Positions 17,519 to 26,238 of a stretch of 64,000 nucleotides of DNA are shown here, piece by piece (the first letter of the stretch is position 1; each line of letters begins with the position of its first letter). Where the stretch lies: assembly GCA_965201115.1 (NCBI GenBank), contig OZ241745.1, forward strand, positions 1,488,001 through 1,552,000, in the 5' to 3' direction. A program made the position numbers and the translations under genes. Below the pieces are notes generated by a model. That model did not search any database, was not told where the DNA came from, and saw only the letters and a list, made by a program, of their open reading frames with translations. Source of the stretch: JANQOH01 sp965201115. Its GTDB lineage: Bacteria; Pseudomonadota; Alphaproteobacteria; UBA7887.

Positions 17519-18667
17519 ATGCCCCCTGCCATCTCCCATATGCGCGGCGCGGCGCATGCGCGCGCGTCGGCGAACGACGGATTCCCGCTCGCCGCCGCGC
17601 TCGAGAAGGCCGCTCTCGGGGCGCTGGGCGCGCTCCCGCCGGAACTTGCGCGCGCCGTGAGCATTGCGGCGTTACGCAGCGGATTGTGGAAGCCGCGCGC
17701 CCGCCCTCTCGACGGCGCGGAAGCCGCCGTCCTGCGCACGCGCTTGTGGGGGCTGGATTTCTCGAGCCCCATCGGAATCGCCGCGGGCGTGGACAAGGAC
17801 GGCGTCGCGTTCGACCCGATGCTTGCCGCCGGCGCCGCGTTCGTCGAGGTCGGCACGGTCACGCCGCGGCCGCAGAGCGGCGCCCCGCGCCCGCGTCTGT
17901 TCCGCCTTCCGGAGGATGACGCCGTTATCAACCGACTCGGTTTCCCGGGCGAAGGCATGAAAGCCGCGGCGGCGCGGCTTGCCCGCCGCCGCCCCGGGCG
18001 CGGCGTCGTCGGCGTCAATATCGGTCCCAACGGCGACAGCGGCGACTGGACGAAAGATTATGTCGAATCGTTCGATACGTTGTCGCCGCACGCCGATTAC
18101 GTCGCCATCAATATCTCCTCGCCGAACACGCCCGGCCTGCGCGGCCTTCAAACGCGCGATGCGCTTGCCCGGTTGGTCGAGGCGCTGCGCGCGCGGCGCG
18201 AGCGCTTGGGCATTCGCTGCCCCTTGCTTGTGAAACTATCGCCCGATCTGGAGGATGGCGACGCGCGCGGAGTAGCGCGTCTCGCGCTCGCGGAAGCGTT
18301 CGACGGGCTGATCGTCGCCAACACGACCGTCCGCCGCCCGCCGGGGTTGCGCGGCCGCCACCGCGGCGAACGCGGCGGCCTGAGCGGACGGCCCTTGTTC
18401 GCGCCCTCCACCGCCCTGCTGGCGGAAATCGCCGCCCTGACCGAAGGCCGCGTCCCGTTGATCGGCGTCGGCGGCGTATTCGGCGCGGAAGACGCCTACG
18501 CCAAGATTCGCGCCGGAGCGAGCCTCGTTCAGATATGCACAGCCGTGAAGTATCGCGGCCTGGGCATACTTGACCCCGTCCGCCGCGGCCTCGCCGGCGC
18601 GCTCGCCGCCGACGGCTTCGCCAACGCGGCCGCCGCGGTCGGCGCGTGGCGGCGCGCGGGTCTCTGA
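17519..18667 (+). CDS. pyrD: dihydroorotate dehydrogenase (quinone), class 2
   Basis: This flavoenzyme oxidises dihydroorotate to orotate, the fourth step of pyrimidine synthesis, and reduces membrane quinone. The 382-residue protein has the N-terminal membrane-association extension of class 2 enzymes. FSSPIGIAAGVDKDG, the active-site segment INISSPNTPGLRGLQ (serine base) and FMN-phosphate-binding LIGVGGVFGAEDAYAKIRAGASLVQ follow. Start ATG 17519 is the first in frame; one at 17540 is possible. The HAD gene follows 10 bp later. Confidence 0.95.
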   Translation: MPPAISHMRGAAHARASANDGFPLAAALEKAALGALGALPPELARAVSIAALRSGLWKPRARPLDGAEAAVLRTRLWGLDFSSPIGIAAGVDKDGVAFDPMLAAGAAFVEVGTVTPRPQSGAPRPRLFRLPEDDAVINRLGFPGEGMKAAAARLARRRPGRGVVGVNIGPNGDSGDWTKDYVESFDTLSPHADYVAINISSPNTPGLRGLQTRDALARLVEALRARRERLGIRCPLLVKLSPDLEDGDARGVARLALAEAFDGLIVANTTVRRPPGLRGRHRGERGGLSGRPLFAPSTALLAEIAALTEGRVPLIGVGGVFGAEDAYAKIRAGASLVQICTAVKYRGLGILDPVRRGLAGALAADGFANAAAAVGAWRRAGL

Positions 18668-18677
18668 ACGCCATCGC

Positions 18678-19544
18678 GTGAGCGCCATCGTCCACTATCC
18701 GCGCCTGTCGGCGCTCGCCGACCGCTTCGACGCCCTCATCCTCGACCTGTGGGGCGTGGCGATCGACGGCGAAGGCCCCTATCCCGGCGCGATCGAATGC
18801 CTCGCCGCGCTGGCGGACGCGGGAAAAACCGTGCTCTTTCTCTCCAACGCGCCGCGGCGCGCGCGGCGCGTGGCGAAACGCCTCGCGCGCATGGGCATCC
18901 CGCCCGCGCTTTATGCGGGCATCGTATCGTCGGGCGAGGCCGCCCGCGCGGCGATCGAAAACGGCGGCGTACCGGGCCTCGGCCGCGCCTGGTATCATCT
19001 CGGCCCCGACCACGACGCCGGCCTGCTCGAGGGCCTCGATTACGAGCCCGCGCCCATCGAGCGCGCCGAGTTCGTGCTCGCCACCGGCCTCTGCCGCGAC
19101 GACGACACGGTGGAGGCGCACATGCGCGAGCTCAAGGCGGCGCTGCACCGCCGCCTGCCCATGATCTGCGCCAACCCCGACCGCGAGGTGGTGCGCCGCG
19201 GCGGCCGCCGCGCCCTGTGCGCCGGCGCGCTGGCGGAAGCCTACGCCGAGCGCGGCGGCGCGGTCCATTATTTCGGCAAGCCGTGGCCCGCCGTTTACGA
19301 CGCCTGCCTGAGCAGACTCCGCCGCACGGGCCGCGAGCGCGTGTTCGCCGTCGGCGACAACTTGGCCACCGACATCGCCGGCGCGCGCGCCAGGGGCCTG
19401 CCCGCCGTGCTGGTCCAGGGCGGCGTACTCGCCGAGGCGCTGGGCGTCGCTTGGGGCCGCTCGGCGCCGCCGGAAACCCTTGAGGCCCTCTGCCGCGCGC
19501 GCGGCGTTGTCCCCGACATGACCCTCCCCGCGCTGATCTGGTAA
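18678..19544 (+). CDS. class IIA HAD-type sugar-phosphatase-like hydrolase
   Basis: This 288-residue protein has HAD motif I as LILDLWGVAIDG, motif II as VLFLSNAPRRARR and motif III/IV as KPWPAVYDACLSRL followed by VFAVGDNLATDIAGARARGLPAVLV. The DLWG form and overall layout match the alphaproteobacterial class IIA subfamily (TIGR01459). GTG 18678 is the likely start because it gives SAIVHYPRLSALADRFDAL, the usual beginning of this family. The physiological phosphate ester is unknown. It follows pyrD by 10 bp. Confidence 0.85.
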   Translation: MSAIVHYPRLSALADRFDALILDLWGVAIDGEGPYPGAIECLAALADAGKTVLFLSNAPRRARRVAKRLARMGIPPALYAGIVSSGEAARAAIENGGVPGLGRAWYHLGPDHDAGLLEGLDYEPAPIERAEFVLATGLCRDDDTVEAHMRELKAALHRRLPMICANPDREVVRRGGRRALCAGALAEAYAERGGAVHYFGKPWPAVYDACLSRLRRTGRERVFAVGDNLATDIAGARARGLPAVLVQGGVLAEALGVAWGRSAPPETLEALCRARGVVPDMTLPALIW

Positions 19545-19559
19545 CGGCCCGCCCGCGGC

Positions 19560-19682
19560 CCCCGTCGCGCCGAAGGCGCGGACTTCCCGGGTGCGCGGGC
19601 GTCTCGCCCGCGCGTCTCCGCCGCGCCGCAGGCCGCCAAGCGAAAAACGCGGCCCGTGTACAGACGATTCGCTGATTGAGCC
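19560..19682. repeat. palindromic repeat ending in an IS1595-like terminal sequence
   Basis: The left part is the dispersed GC-rich repeat (GCGCCTTCGGCGCG-type stem, then GGTGCGCGGGCGTCTCGCCC). The right end, 19656-19682, read on the minus strand, matches 24 of the first 27 bases of the IS1595 ends in this window. The same composite occurs at 23885-24024. I see no matching left end, so it is a one-ended or decayed element. Confidence 0.55.
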
Positions 19683-19690
19683 GCTGCGTT

Positions 19691-19946
19691 TCAATAACAG
19701 GGCGGGAACATGCAGCCGAAGGGCTCCGCCGCGTAATGCGCCGCCAGCGCTACCGCCGTCACGGCGGCTGCGGTCCACAGCGCATAGCGCACGCCGAGCC
19801 GCATCATGGTGCGCCGGGGCGGCGGATGGACAACGCCGTATTCCGCCGGATCGAACCCCGGCGCCCGCCCGCGCTCGGCGACCCCGCGCGCGAAACGGCG
19901 CACCCACGGCGGCACGCGGTCGCAATACAGATAGGCGAAAAACGAA
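19691..19946 (-). pseudogene. 3' remnant of a small membrane-protein gene cut by IS1595 copy 1
   Basis: The frame is open from the IS edge at 19946 to the stop at 19691 and reads like real protein: SFFAYLYCDRVPPWVRRFARG, then a hydrophobic helix (ALWTAAAVTAVALAAHYAA) and the end FGCMFPPCY. An internal GTG at 19915 would give 74 residues, but the sequence upstream of it also looks coding. So the 5' part was probably lost when the IS arrived or during a deletion beside it. No family recognised. Confidence 0.5.
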
Positions 19947-20974
19947 GGCTCAATTAGCGAATCGTATGTACGCTGTGTTCATTGCGGCGGTCAGGCACGC
20001 CCTTGGCGACGCGTGTGCGGCGAGTCCGATGAGGTGGAACCACCGCAGATAGCTGTCGAGATACTTTGTCGCGATGCCGCGAAAGCCGCGCAGGAAGCCC
20101 TTCAGCCGGCTGTGACGGTTGTTGACGGTCTGAATATGGAAGGCGTCGCGCACCCGCTCGCCGGCGCTCATGTTGAGCGCCTCATGACGCACGCCGAGCG
20201 CCGCGGCGCATGGCCGATACGCGCGGTTGGCGTCGGACACCAGCACAATGTCGGTCTCGATGACCGGCCCAAGCGCCTTCTTGAGCGCATCGGCGCTCAC
20301 CGTGGGCAGCGCCGCGCTCGCATTGCCGCCGCCGCGGTCGGCGGCCACAAGGACCGGAACCTGCTCGCGCGACAAGCCGCGTTTGGCCGCCTTGCCGCCG
20401 CGACGACGCGGCTTGCGGTCGAGTTTCCGCGCCCCCTTGCGACTGTGCAGAACGAATGTCTCGTCCGCCTCGACGATCCCCCGCAACTTCTTCGGCGTCT
20501 TCTCCACCGCCCGCAAAAACCGGTGGCGCCAACGAAACGCCGTCGACACCGCAACGCCGCACCGCGCAGCCGACGCCCGCACCGTCTCCCCCTCGGAAAG
20601 CGACGCGCCGAACGAAAGCCACCGCTCCTTGCGGTGCAGACCCGACAACGGCGTGCCCGTCGCCGCGTTGAACGTGCGACCGCAGTCCTTGCATCGGTAG
20701 CGCCGCAACCCCCGCGCCCGGCCTATGGATACCGCCCCCGTGGCCTGACAGCGCGGACAGCGCCGCTCTTCGTCCACGCCAGGCTCGACAGCCGCCACAG
20801 ACGCAGACGACGCCGAACGCCCGCAGAGCACAGCCAACGCCTCGCGACGCTGCGCAGCGCCAAGAGCGTCCACGCGCGCAAGCCAATCCCGAAATTCACT
20901 GCTCTGCATGACAAGCGCCTCCACACGACCCGAAAGCATCATACCATGCGTACATACAATTCGCTAATTGAGCC
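19947..20974 (-). mobile_element. IS1595-family insertion sequence, copy 1
   Basis: This 1,028-bp element is bounded by inverted repeats starting GGCTCAATTAGCGAATCGTA; the right end has one mismatch. Flanks are AAAACGAA on the left and TTTTTTAT on the right, so the usual 8-bp duplication is missing. The left flank is a broken membrane-protein gene and the right flank is a truncated IS630. This copy therefore marks a deletion or recombination junction. Confidence 0.93.
19950..20942 (-). CDS. IS1595-family transposase, copy 1
   Basis: This 330-residue transposase has an N-terminal zinc ribbon (CPRC ... CKDC near residues 60-87) and a DDE-type ISXO2-like domain with VEADETFV, VLVSDANRAY and TVNNRHSRLKGFLRGFRG. 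The last codons (YIRFAN) and the stop lie inside the terminal repeat. By eye it differs from copies 2 and 3 at about seven residues, so it is an older or separate arrival. It appears intact. Confidence 0.93.
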   Translation of the reverse strand: MMLSGRVEALVMQSSEFRDWLARVDALGAAQRREALAVLCGRSASSASVAAVEPGVDEERRCPRCQATGAVSIGRARGLRRYRCKDCGRTFNAATGTPLSGLHRKERWLSFGASLSEGETVRASAARCGVAVSTAFRWRHRFLRAVEKTPKKLRGIVEADETFVLHSRKGARKLDRKPRRRGGKAAKRGLSREQVPVLVAADRGGGNASAALPTVSADALKKALGPVIETDIVLVSDANRAYRPCAAALGVRHEALNMSAGERVRDAFHIQTVNNRHSRLKGFLRGFRGIATKYLDSYLRWFHLIGLAAHASPRACLTAAMNTAYIRFAN

Positions 20975-21460
20975 TTTTTTATATGCGTCAACGACCTCCG
21001 CATCCTGCTTCGGATGCCGCGGGCGCGCGCTCATGTGCGAAAACCCCAGCTCGTGGAGAAGCCGCGACACCGAGCGCTCATGATACTCCACCCCGAACCG
21101 GCGCTCGATCTCCGCCCGCAGGTCAACCCGACGCCGGGGCGCCACGCCGTCGGTCTGCGGATCGGGGCCGGTCTCGACGAGCTCGGCCAGCTCCGCCAAC
21201 TGCGCCGCGCTCAACCGCCGACGCGCCCCCGGAGCCTTGCGGCTCGCAAGGCCGTCCGGACCCTCGGCGTTGAAGCGACGCACCCAGTCCCGAAGCGTTT
21301 GACGGCTCATCCCGTCCAACAACGGAGCCTCGGCACGTGACTTCCCCTCGTACACCGCCGCAATCGACAGAAGCCGACACGCCTGGGCGCTATCCCCCGC
21401 CGCCCGAGCCGCCGCGCGAACCCGAACCGCGTCAAAGTCCGTTCGCAACGCTATCGTCAT
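20975..21460 (-). pseudogene. truncated IS630-family transposase
   Basis: The remaining 160 or so residues are the DNA-binding half of an IS630 transposase: SRQTLRDWVRRFNAEGPDGL (helix-turn-helix) and FGVEYHERSVSRLLHELGFS, then RHPKQDAEVVDAYKK. The sequence then runs into IS1595. The DDE catalytic half is missing. Start ATG 21460 (MTIALRTDF) has AAGGGGG upstream. Confidence 0.85.
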
Positions 21461-21556
21461 CGCACTACCCCCTTTGGGTGGCCGCACAAGAACATAACCA
21501 AATCATATCGCCGTCAAACAGACAATAGTAACGAGTCAACATCAATAGCCCTTGGT
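20975..21556 (-). mobile_element. IS630-family remnant, 5' part only
   Basis: The right end near 21530-21556 (GAGTCAACATCAATAGCCC then TTGGTA) closely matches the ends of the small MITE at 44935-45036, so it is an IS630/Tc1-like terminal repeat. The left part of the element, including the catalytic domain, is gone where IS1595 copy 1 abuts at 20974. The right end sits directly against the start of the NERD-like gene. Confidence 0.75.
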
Positions 21557-21948
21557 ATTAGTGCATAAATGGCTGCCCGAACTAATACCCAGCGCAATTA
21601 TCCTCTCGCTCATCGTCTTAGCGGCGATATTGCTCTTGGGCAAGGTGGATACTTGGTGGACGCGCAACATAGAGAAGGGGCTGGACGCGGAGACGCGGGT
21701 CGGGCAAGCGATCGATTATGCTGTCGCGGCGCCGGGGTCCGCAGTGGCTCACGGTGTAACGGAGATCGCGAAGTACGGGGACATCGACCATATCGTGCGG
21801 ACGCCTGCGCGGCTGTGGGTCGTCGAGACGAAATTGGGCTGGGTTCCGAAAAAGGAGTTTCGGAAAGTGCTCGCTCAGATCGCGGCCAATGTGGCAGCGG
21901 TGCGGGAGTGGATGCCGAACTACGACGTCCAAGGCTGTCTGGCGCTAG

Positions 21949-23607
21949 CCCGCATTTCTCATACGGTTTGGGGCATCGGGGCTCTGTGTGCGATATAGTG
22001 TTGTTGAGTATGCACATATCGCGGCACGGAGGTGTTCCCCGATGCAGACGGAGTGTAGCACGGCGCTGGGCGGTTTTCAACCGGTCGACGGTCGCGCGGT
22101 TGTGGCGGCGTTCGACGGCGGGACGGTGACGTCGGACGCGGGGGCATTGTTGCCTGGCCGGGCGGATGCGGCGGTGGGTCTGGTCGATCGGTTTGCGGCC
22201 TGTTTCACCGATGGGCGTGCGCGTCATCTTGTCGAGCACGATGTTCGGACGCTGGTCATGCAGCGCGTGTTCGGGATCGCATTGGGATATGAGGACCTGA
22301 ACGACCACGATGCGTTGCGTCACGATCCGGTCATGGCCGTGTTGGCGGGGAAGTTGGCGTCGCGTCGTTCGGACTGTGCGCCGCTTGCGGGCAAATCGAC
22401 GCTGAACCGCCTTGAGTTGGGGGGCGCGGGGCCGTCGCGGTATTGCCGGATCGCGCATGACGGCTCGGCGATTGAGGATTTGTTCCTGACACTGTTTGTG
22501 GAGGCGCACAAGCGGCCCCCGGCTCGCTTGGTTATCGATCTCGACGCCACGGACGATCGGCTTCACGGTCGCCAGGAGGGTCGTTTTTTCCACGGCTACT
22601 ACGGCGGCTATTGCTATCTTCCGCTTTATGCGACTTGCGGTCGTCATCTTTTGGCGGCGCGGTTGCGCCCGGCGAATGAGGATGGGGCGGCCGGGGCCGT
22701 GGAGACTGTTGAGCGGATTGTGTCGCGGTTGCGGCGGCATTGGCCCCGCGTGCGGATAATGGTGCGCGCCGATTCGGGGTTCGCCCGCGAGGCGCTGATG
22801 GCGTGGTGCGAGGCCAACGGCGTCGATTACCTGTTGGGCTTGGCGCGGAACCCCCGTCTGGCGGCGGAAGTCGAGACCGAACTGGCGGCGGCGCAAGCGC
22901 ACAGCGCGGGTTCGGGCAAGCCGCAACGCCGCTTCAAGGACTTCATGTGGAGGACGCGCGACAGCTGGAGCTGCGCGCGCCGCGTCGTCGCCAAGGCCGA
23001 GTGGACCCACGGCAAGGCCAACCCGCGTTTCGTCGTCACCTCGATTGCGGCCCATCGGGTCCGCGCCCGGCATCTCTACGAGCGGCTTTACTGCCAACGC
23101 GGCGAGATGGAGAACCGGATCAAGGAGTGCCAACTCGACTTGTTCGCCGACCGCACGTCGACGCGGGCCATGCGGGCCAACCAGCTGCGCCTGTGGTTCG
23201 CGTCCATGGCTTATGTGTTGCTGTGCGCACTGCGCCGCATCGGCCTCGACTACACCGAACTGGCGGTCGCCACATGCGGGAGCCTGCGCCTGAAACTGCT
23301 CAAGATCGGCGCTTGGGTCCGCGTCACTGTGCGCCGCGTCAAGATCGCCATGAACGCCGCGCATCCCTTCCAGCGCGAGTTCCGTATCGCCTGCCAACGA
23401 TTATCCGCCGCCGCGGCGTAACGCGGCCACTCTCGCCCTTCCCCTCAACAACGCAGGAACAGCCCGGAACGCGGCCCACCGCCAAACGGCGGACCGCCCC
23501 AACGCGCCCCGAAAATGCCCGCCAAGCCCCCCGACCACGAAAACACGCACGCACGATAACCAACGACGCACAAACCGCACGACAACCACCCGTATGAGAA
23601 ATGCGGG
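21949..23607 (+). mobile_element. IS1380-family insertion sequence
   Basis: This 1,659-bp element is flanked by a 4-bp direct repeat, CTAG (21945-21948 and 23608-23611). Its ends are inverted repeats beginning CCCGCATTTCTCATACGG. Family, length and duplication size agree with IS1380. It appears complete and recent. Confidence 0.95.
22042..23421 (+). CDS. IS1380-family transposase
   Basis: This 459-residue protein matches IS1380 transposases: FDGGTVTSDAGALL at the start, GYEDLNDHDALRHDP, STLNRLE, VIDLDATDD as the first catalytic aspartate region, IMVRADSGFAREALMAWCE and the C-terminal YCQRGEMENRIKECQLDLFADRTS. ATG 22042 has GGAGGTG nine bases upstream; an earlier in-frame start at 21988 lacks this. 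It looks intact. Confidence 0.95.
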   Translation: MQTECSTALGGFQPVDGRAVVAAFDGGTVTSDAGALLPGRADAAVGLVDRFAACFTDGRARHLVEHDVRTLVMQRVFGIALGYEDLNDHDALRHDPVMAVLAGKLASRRSDCAPLAGKSTLNRLELGGAGPSRYCRIAHDGSAIEDLFLTLFVEAHKRPPARLVIDLDATDDRLHGRQEGRFFHGYYGGYCYLPLYATCGRHLLAARLRPANEDGAAGAVETVERIVSRLRRHWPRVRIMVRADSGFAREALMAWCEANGVDYLLGLARNPRLAAEVETELAAAQAHSAGSGKPQRRFKDFMWRTRDSWSCARRVVAKAEWTHGKANPRFVVTSIAAHRVRARHLYERLYCQRGEMENRIKECQLDLFADRTSTRAMRANQLRLWFASMAYVLLCALRRIGLDYTELAVATCGSLRLKLLKIGAWVRVTVRRVKIAMNAAHPFQREFRIACQRLSAAAA

Positions 23608-23884
23608 CTAGCCGCGGGGGAGGTCACTGCTCGCGATGAGAAGGGCTACGACGCCAAGGGCGAGACGATTCTGGTCAAGGATCGCGATTCCCTGTGGAGA
23701 ACGTTGCGAGAGGAGGCGCGCGCGAAGCCGGCGACGGATAACGCCGATGTCCAGAAAGTCTGGGCTCTCGGAAAACGGGAAGAGTGACCGCGTGTTCCAA
23801 CCGGCCGGCGTCCTCGCGTGTTCGGTGGCGAGTATGTGCGGGGGTGATCGGGCGTCTCTACCGCGTGGGAGGCTGCCATGAGGG

Positions 23885-24024
23885 GCGCGCCTCCCCCGCG
23901 CCGAGCGTAAACGTGGGGGCGGGGACGCCCGCGATCCCGGGAAGTCCGCGCCTTCGGCGCGGCGGCGCCCATAGCCGCCACGCGAAAAATGCGGCCCATG
24001 TACGGACGATTCGCCGATTGAGCC
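23885..24024. repeat. palindromic repeat with IS1595-like end, second composite copy
   Basis: It has the same layout as 19560-19682: a GGGCGGGGACGCCCGCG stem, the GCGCCTTCGGCGCG hairpin and a GCGAAAAATGCGGCCC spacer. At 23998-24024 a minus-strand end matches 21 of the 27 IS1595 terminal bases. The stretch 23788-24065 holds nothing else I can recognise. Confidence 0.5.
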
Positions 24025-24065
24025 AATGACGCCGCCGGCCCCGGCTTGCGGAGCGGCGCCCGGCG

Positions 24066-24671
24066 TTATTCGGCGACGACGGGGCCGCGGTCGAGGGCGG
24101 CGAGGGCACCGGCCACCGTGCCTTCGGTGCGGGCCATGCGCTCGCCGAGGTCCGATTGCGCGGACTCCACGCGCTCGACATCGCCGCGCAGGGCCGAGAC
24201 GCCGGTCTCGAATTTCTCGCGTTCGCCTTCCACCAACGTCACACGGTCGCGCAGACCGCCCAGGTCGTCGTCGATCGCCATCAGGACCCCGCGCAAGCCG
24301 GCCAAGCGTCCGTCCAGCCCGACTACGCTCTTGCCGAGATCCTCGGCAAGTTTCTCGAGCTTCGTCATGCGGTCGCGCAGGCCGGCCTGGTTCGCCTCGA
24401 TGCGCGCCACGTCGGCCCCGAGCGCCGCCAATGCGTCCCGAATGGCGTTCTGACCCCTCTCCAGTTTTTCGAAATCCGCGCGCGTGGCGGCTTTCTCGAG
24501 GTCCGTGCGCATGGCGGTCTGCTCGGCGCGCACGCCGGCGATGCCGGTCTGGAACTCGGCGCGAAGCCGGTCTTCCATACGAGCCATGTCGTAGCGAAGC
24601 CAGCCGAACAGCGCGACCATGACGGCCAAATGGGCGACGAACAGGCCGACGAACGGGTTGATTCTGCTCAT
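24066..24671 (-). CDS. membrane-anchored coiled-coil protein
   Basis: This 201-residue protein has one N-terminal transmembrane helix (NPFVGLFVAHLAVMVALFGWL). A long predicted coiled coil of about 170 residues follows, rich in Leu, Arg, Glu and Asp heptads (RADFEKLERGQNAIRDALAAL; ARIEANQAGLRDRMTKLEKLA). This architecture is common for small uncharacterised inner-membrane proteins. No enzymatic motif. The gene stands alone. Confidence 0.7.
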   Translation of the reverse strand: MSRINPFVGLFVAHLAVMVALFGWLRYDMARMEDRLRAEFQTGIAGVRAEQTAMRTDLEKAATRADFEKLERGQNAIRDALAALGADVARIEANQAGLRDRMTKLEKLAEDLGKSVVGLDGRLAGLRGVLMAIDDDLGGLRDRVTLVEGEREKFETGVSALRGDVERVESAQSDLGERMARTEGTVAGALAALDRGPVVAE

Positions 24672-25033
24672 GACGCTCGTTCCCTTTCGCGGCGGCGCCA
24701 GCGGCGGCCGTTATACCGGCGAATATGTATCGCCGCCGCGCGTCGCGCAAGCGCGCCGACGGTCCCGTGAAGCCGCGGCAACGCGGAGTGCGCCCTCCCC
24801 GGGAGCGTCGGGAGAGGGTCACGCGCCCGCGCTTCGGATCCGTTTACGCCTCCGATGATGGATCGCGGACGCCGACCCGGTACCCCGAATCGACGGAAAG
24901 ATTATTTGCGCCGCGCTTGACAGGCGCCGCGCGTTGGCCTCTCGTTCGTGCTTGCGGAATCGGGTTGTGCGGCGCACAATGGTCAGGCGGCGCGGCCCCG
25001 GGCCGCGAAGCGGCGGAACAGGAGGGAGAAAGC
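24672..25033. other. 362-bp intergenic region upstream of phaB
   Basis: It lies between divergent genes and should hold both promoters. A TTGACA hexamer occurs at 24917-24922, but no good -10 box sits at the right distance. I see no gene, RNA or repeat here. Confidence 0.35.
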
Positions 25034-25759
25034 ATGGCCGCAAGGGTTGCACTGGTTACGGGCGGGACGCGGGGCATCGGCGCGGCCGTCGCGCGGGCGC
25101 TGGACGCGGAAGGCTACCGCGTGGCCGCCGTCTATGCCGGGAACGACGAACGCGCGCGCGCCTTTTCGGCCGAAACCGGCATTCCCGCATACAAGTGGGA
25201 TGTGTCGGATTTCGCGGCATGCGAACGCGGGGTCGCGCAAGTCGCCGCGGAAATCGGGCCGGTCGAGGCGCTGGTCAACAATGCGGGCATCACGCGCGAC
25301 GGCGTCATGCACCGCATGACCCACGATATGTGGCGCGCGGTGATCGACACCAATATCGGCTCATGCTTCAACATGGCGCGCTGTGTCATCGAGGGCATGC
25401 GCGCGCGCGGCTTCGGGCGCATCGTCAATATCGGCTCGATCAACGGCCAGGCGGGGCAGTACGGCCAGGTGAACTACGCGGCGGCCAAGTCCGGCATCCA
25501 CGGTTTCACCAAGGCGCTGGCGCAGGAGGGCGCGGCAAAAGGCGTCACCGTCAACGCCATCGCGCCGGGTTATATCGATACCGACATGGTGGCCGCCGTG
25601 CCGGAGCGCGTGCTGAAGCGGATCGTGGAGCGCATCCCTGTCGGCCGGCTCGGCAAGGCCGGGGAAATCGCCCGCGCGGTTGTGTTCCTCGTCGCCGACG
25701 AGGCGGGCTTCATCACCGGATCGACGCTCTCGATCAACGGCGGGCAGCACATGTATTAA
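25034..25759 (+). CDS. phaB: acetoacetyl-CoA reductase
   Basis: This short-chain dehydrogenase reduces acetoacetyl-CoA to 3-hydroxybutyryl-CoA with NADPH, the second step of polyhydroxybutyrate synthesis. The 241-residue protein has TGGTRGIG at 9-16, NNAGITRD, catalytic Ser135, Tyr148 and Lys152 (GSINGQAGQYGQVNYAAAKSG) and the PhaB-typical WRAVIDTNIGSCFNM. ATG 25034 has GGAGGGAG upstream. No phaA or phaC is in the window, so a FabG-like role is possible, but the motif pattern is PhaB-like. Confidence 0.88.
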   Translation: MAARVALVTGGTRGIGAAVARALDAEGYRVAAVYAGNDERARAFSAETGIPAYKWDVSDFAACERGVAQVAAEIGPVEALVNNAGITRDGVMHRMTHDMWRAVIDTNIGSCFNMARCVIEGMRARGFGRIVNIGSINGQAGQYGQVNYAAAKSGIHGFTKALAQEGAAKGVTVNAIAPGYIDTDMVAAVPERVLKRIVERIPVGRLGKAGEIARAVVFLVADEAGFITGSTLSINGGQHMY

Positions 25760-25806
25760 AGCGCGCGCTTCGACAAGGGGCGCGCCACGGAAACAGGGAG
25801 CCGCCG

Positions 25807-26214
25807 ATGAGCAAGCCGCCCACCGCCCGCATGGTCGAATACGACGCCGCCGACGATACGGTCCGCGCCGTCTACGACGACATCATGGAGAAGCGCGGGA
25901 TCGATTTCGTGCCCAATGTCTTCAAGACGCTCGCCATCCACCCGCCGACGCTCGAGCGCATCTGGCGCCAGATCGAGGAGGTCATGGCGCCCGGACGGCT
26001 CGACCGGCTGACCAAGGAGATGATCGCCATCGCGGTCAGCGCAACGAACGGCTGCGAATACTGCATCCGCTCGCATACCGCGGCGGCGCGCAAGCTCGGC
26101 CTCGACGACGCGACGCTCGGCGAGCTGATGAGCGTGATCGGCCTGTTCAACCAGACCAACAGCATGGCGAGCGGCCTGCAGGTCCCGCCCGACGAACGCT
26201 ACATGCGGCGCTGA
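25807..26214 (+). CDS. carboxymuconolactone decarboxylase / AhpD-like family protein
   Basis: This 135-residue protein has the family's redox motif as TNGCEYCIRSHTAAARKLG (CxxC then His), after MIAIAVSA. Members with this motif act as peroxidase-type thiol proteins or decarboxylases. It follows phaB by 47 bp on the same strand and may be co-transcribed. Its substrate is unknown. Confidence 0.85.
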   Translation: MSKPPTARMVEYDAADDTVRAVYDDIMEKRGIDFVPNVFKTLAIHPPTLERIWRQIEEVMAPGRLDRLTKEMIAIAVSATNGCEYCIRSHTAAARKLGLDDATLGELMSVIGLFNQTNSMASGLQVPPDERYMRR

Positions 26215-26238
26215 CGCGCGCGCGGAGCGCGGCGGGGC

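Larger units (their letters stand above)
21552..23787 (+). pseudogene. NERD-domain (nuclease-related) membrane protein split by IS1380
   Basis: The two exonic parts are 21552-21948 and 23612-23787. Joined, with one copy of the CTAG duplication, they give 190 residues in one frame. An N-terminal transmembrane helix (LIPSAIILSLIVLAAILLLG) is followed by a NERD-like domain. Its AKYGDIDHIVRTP and LWVVETKLG supply the D and E-x-K residues of a PD-(D/E)XK nuclease core. The C-terminal part ends VQKVWALGKREE. The start is uncertain: TTG 21552 lies in the IS630 end and GTG 21561 just after it, so the true 5' end may also be lost. The gene cannot be functional while the IS is present. Confidence 0.8.

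Noticed and set aside
24917..24945. Promoter for phaB based on TTGACA at 24917
   Set aside because: No acceptable -10 box at 16-18 bases; the best hexamers there match poorly.
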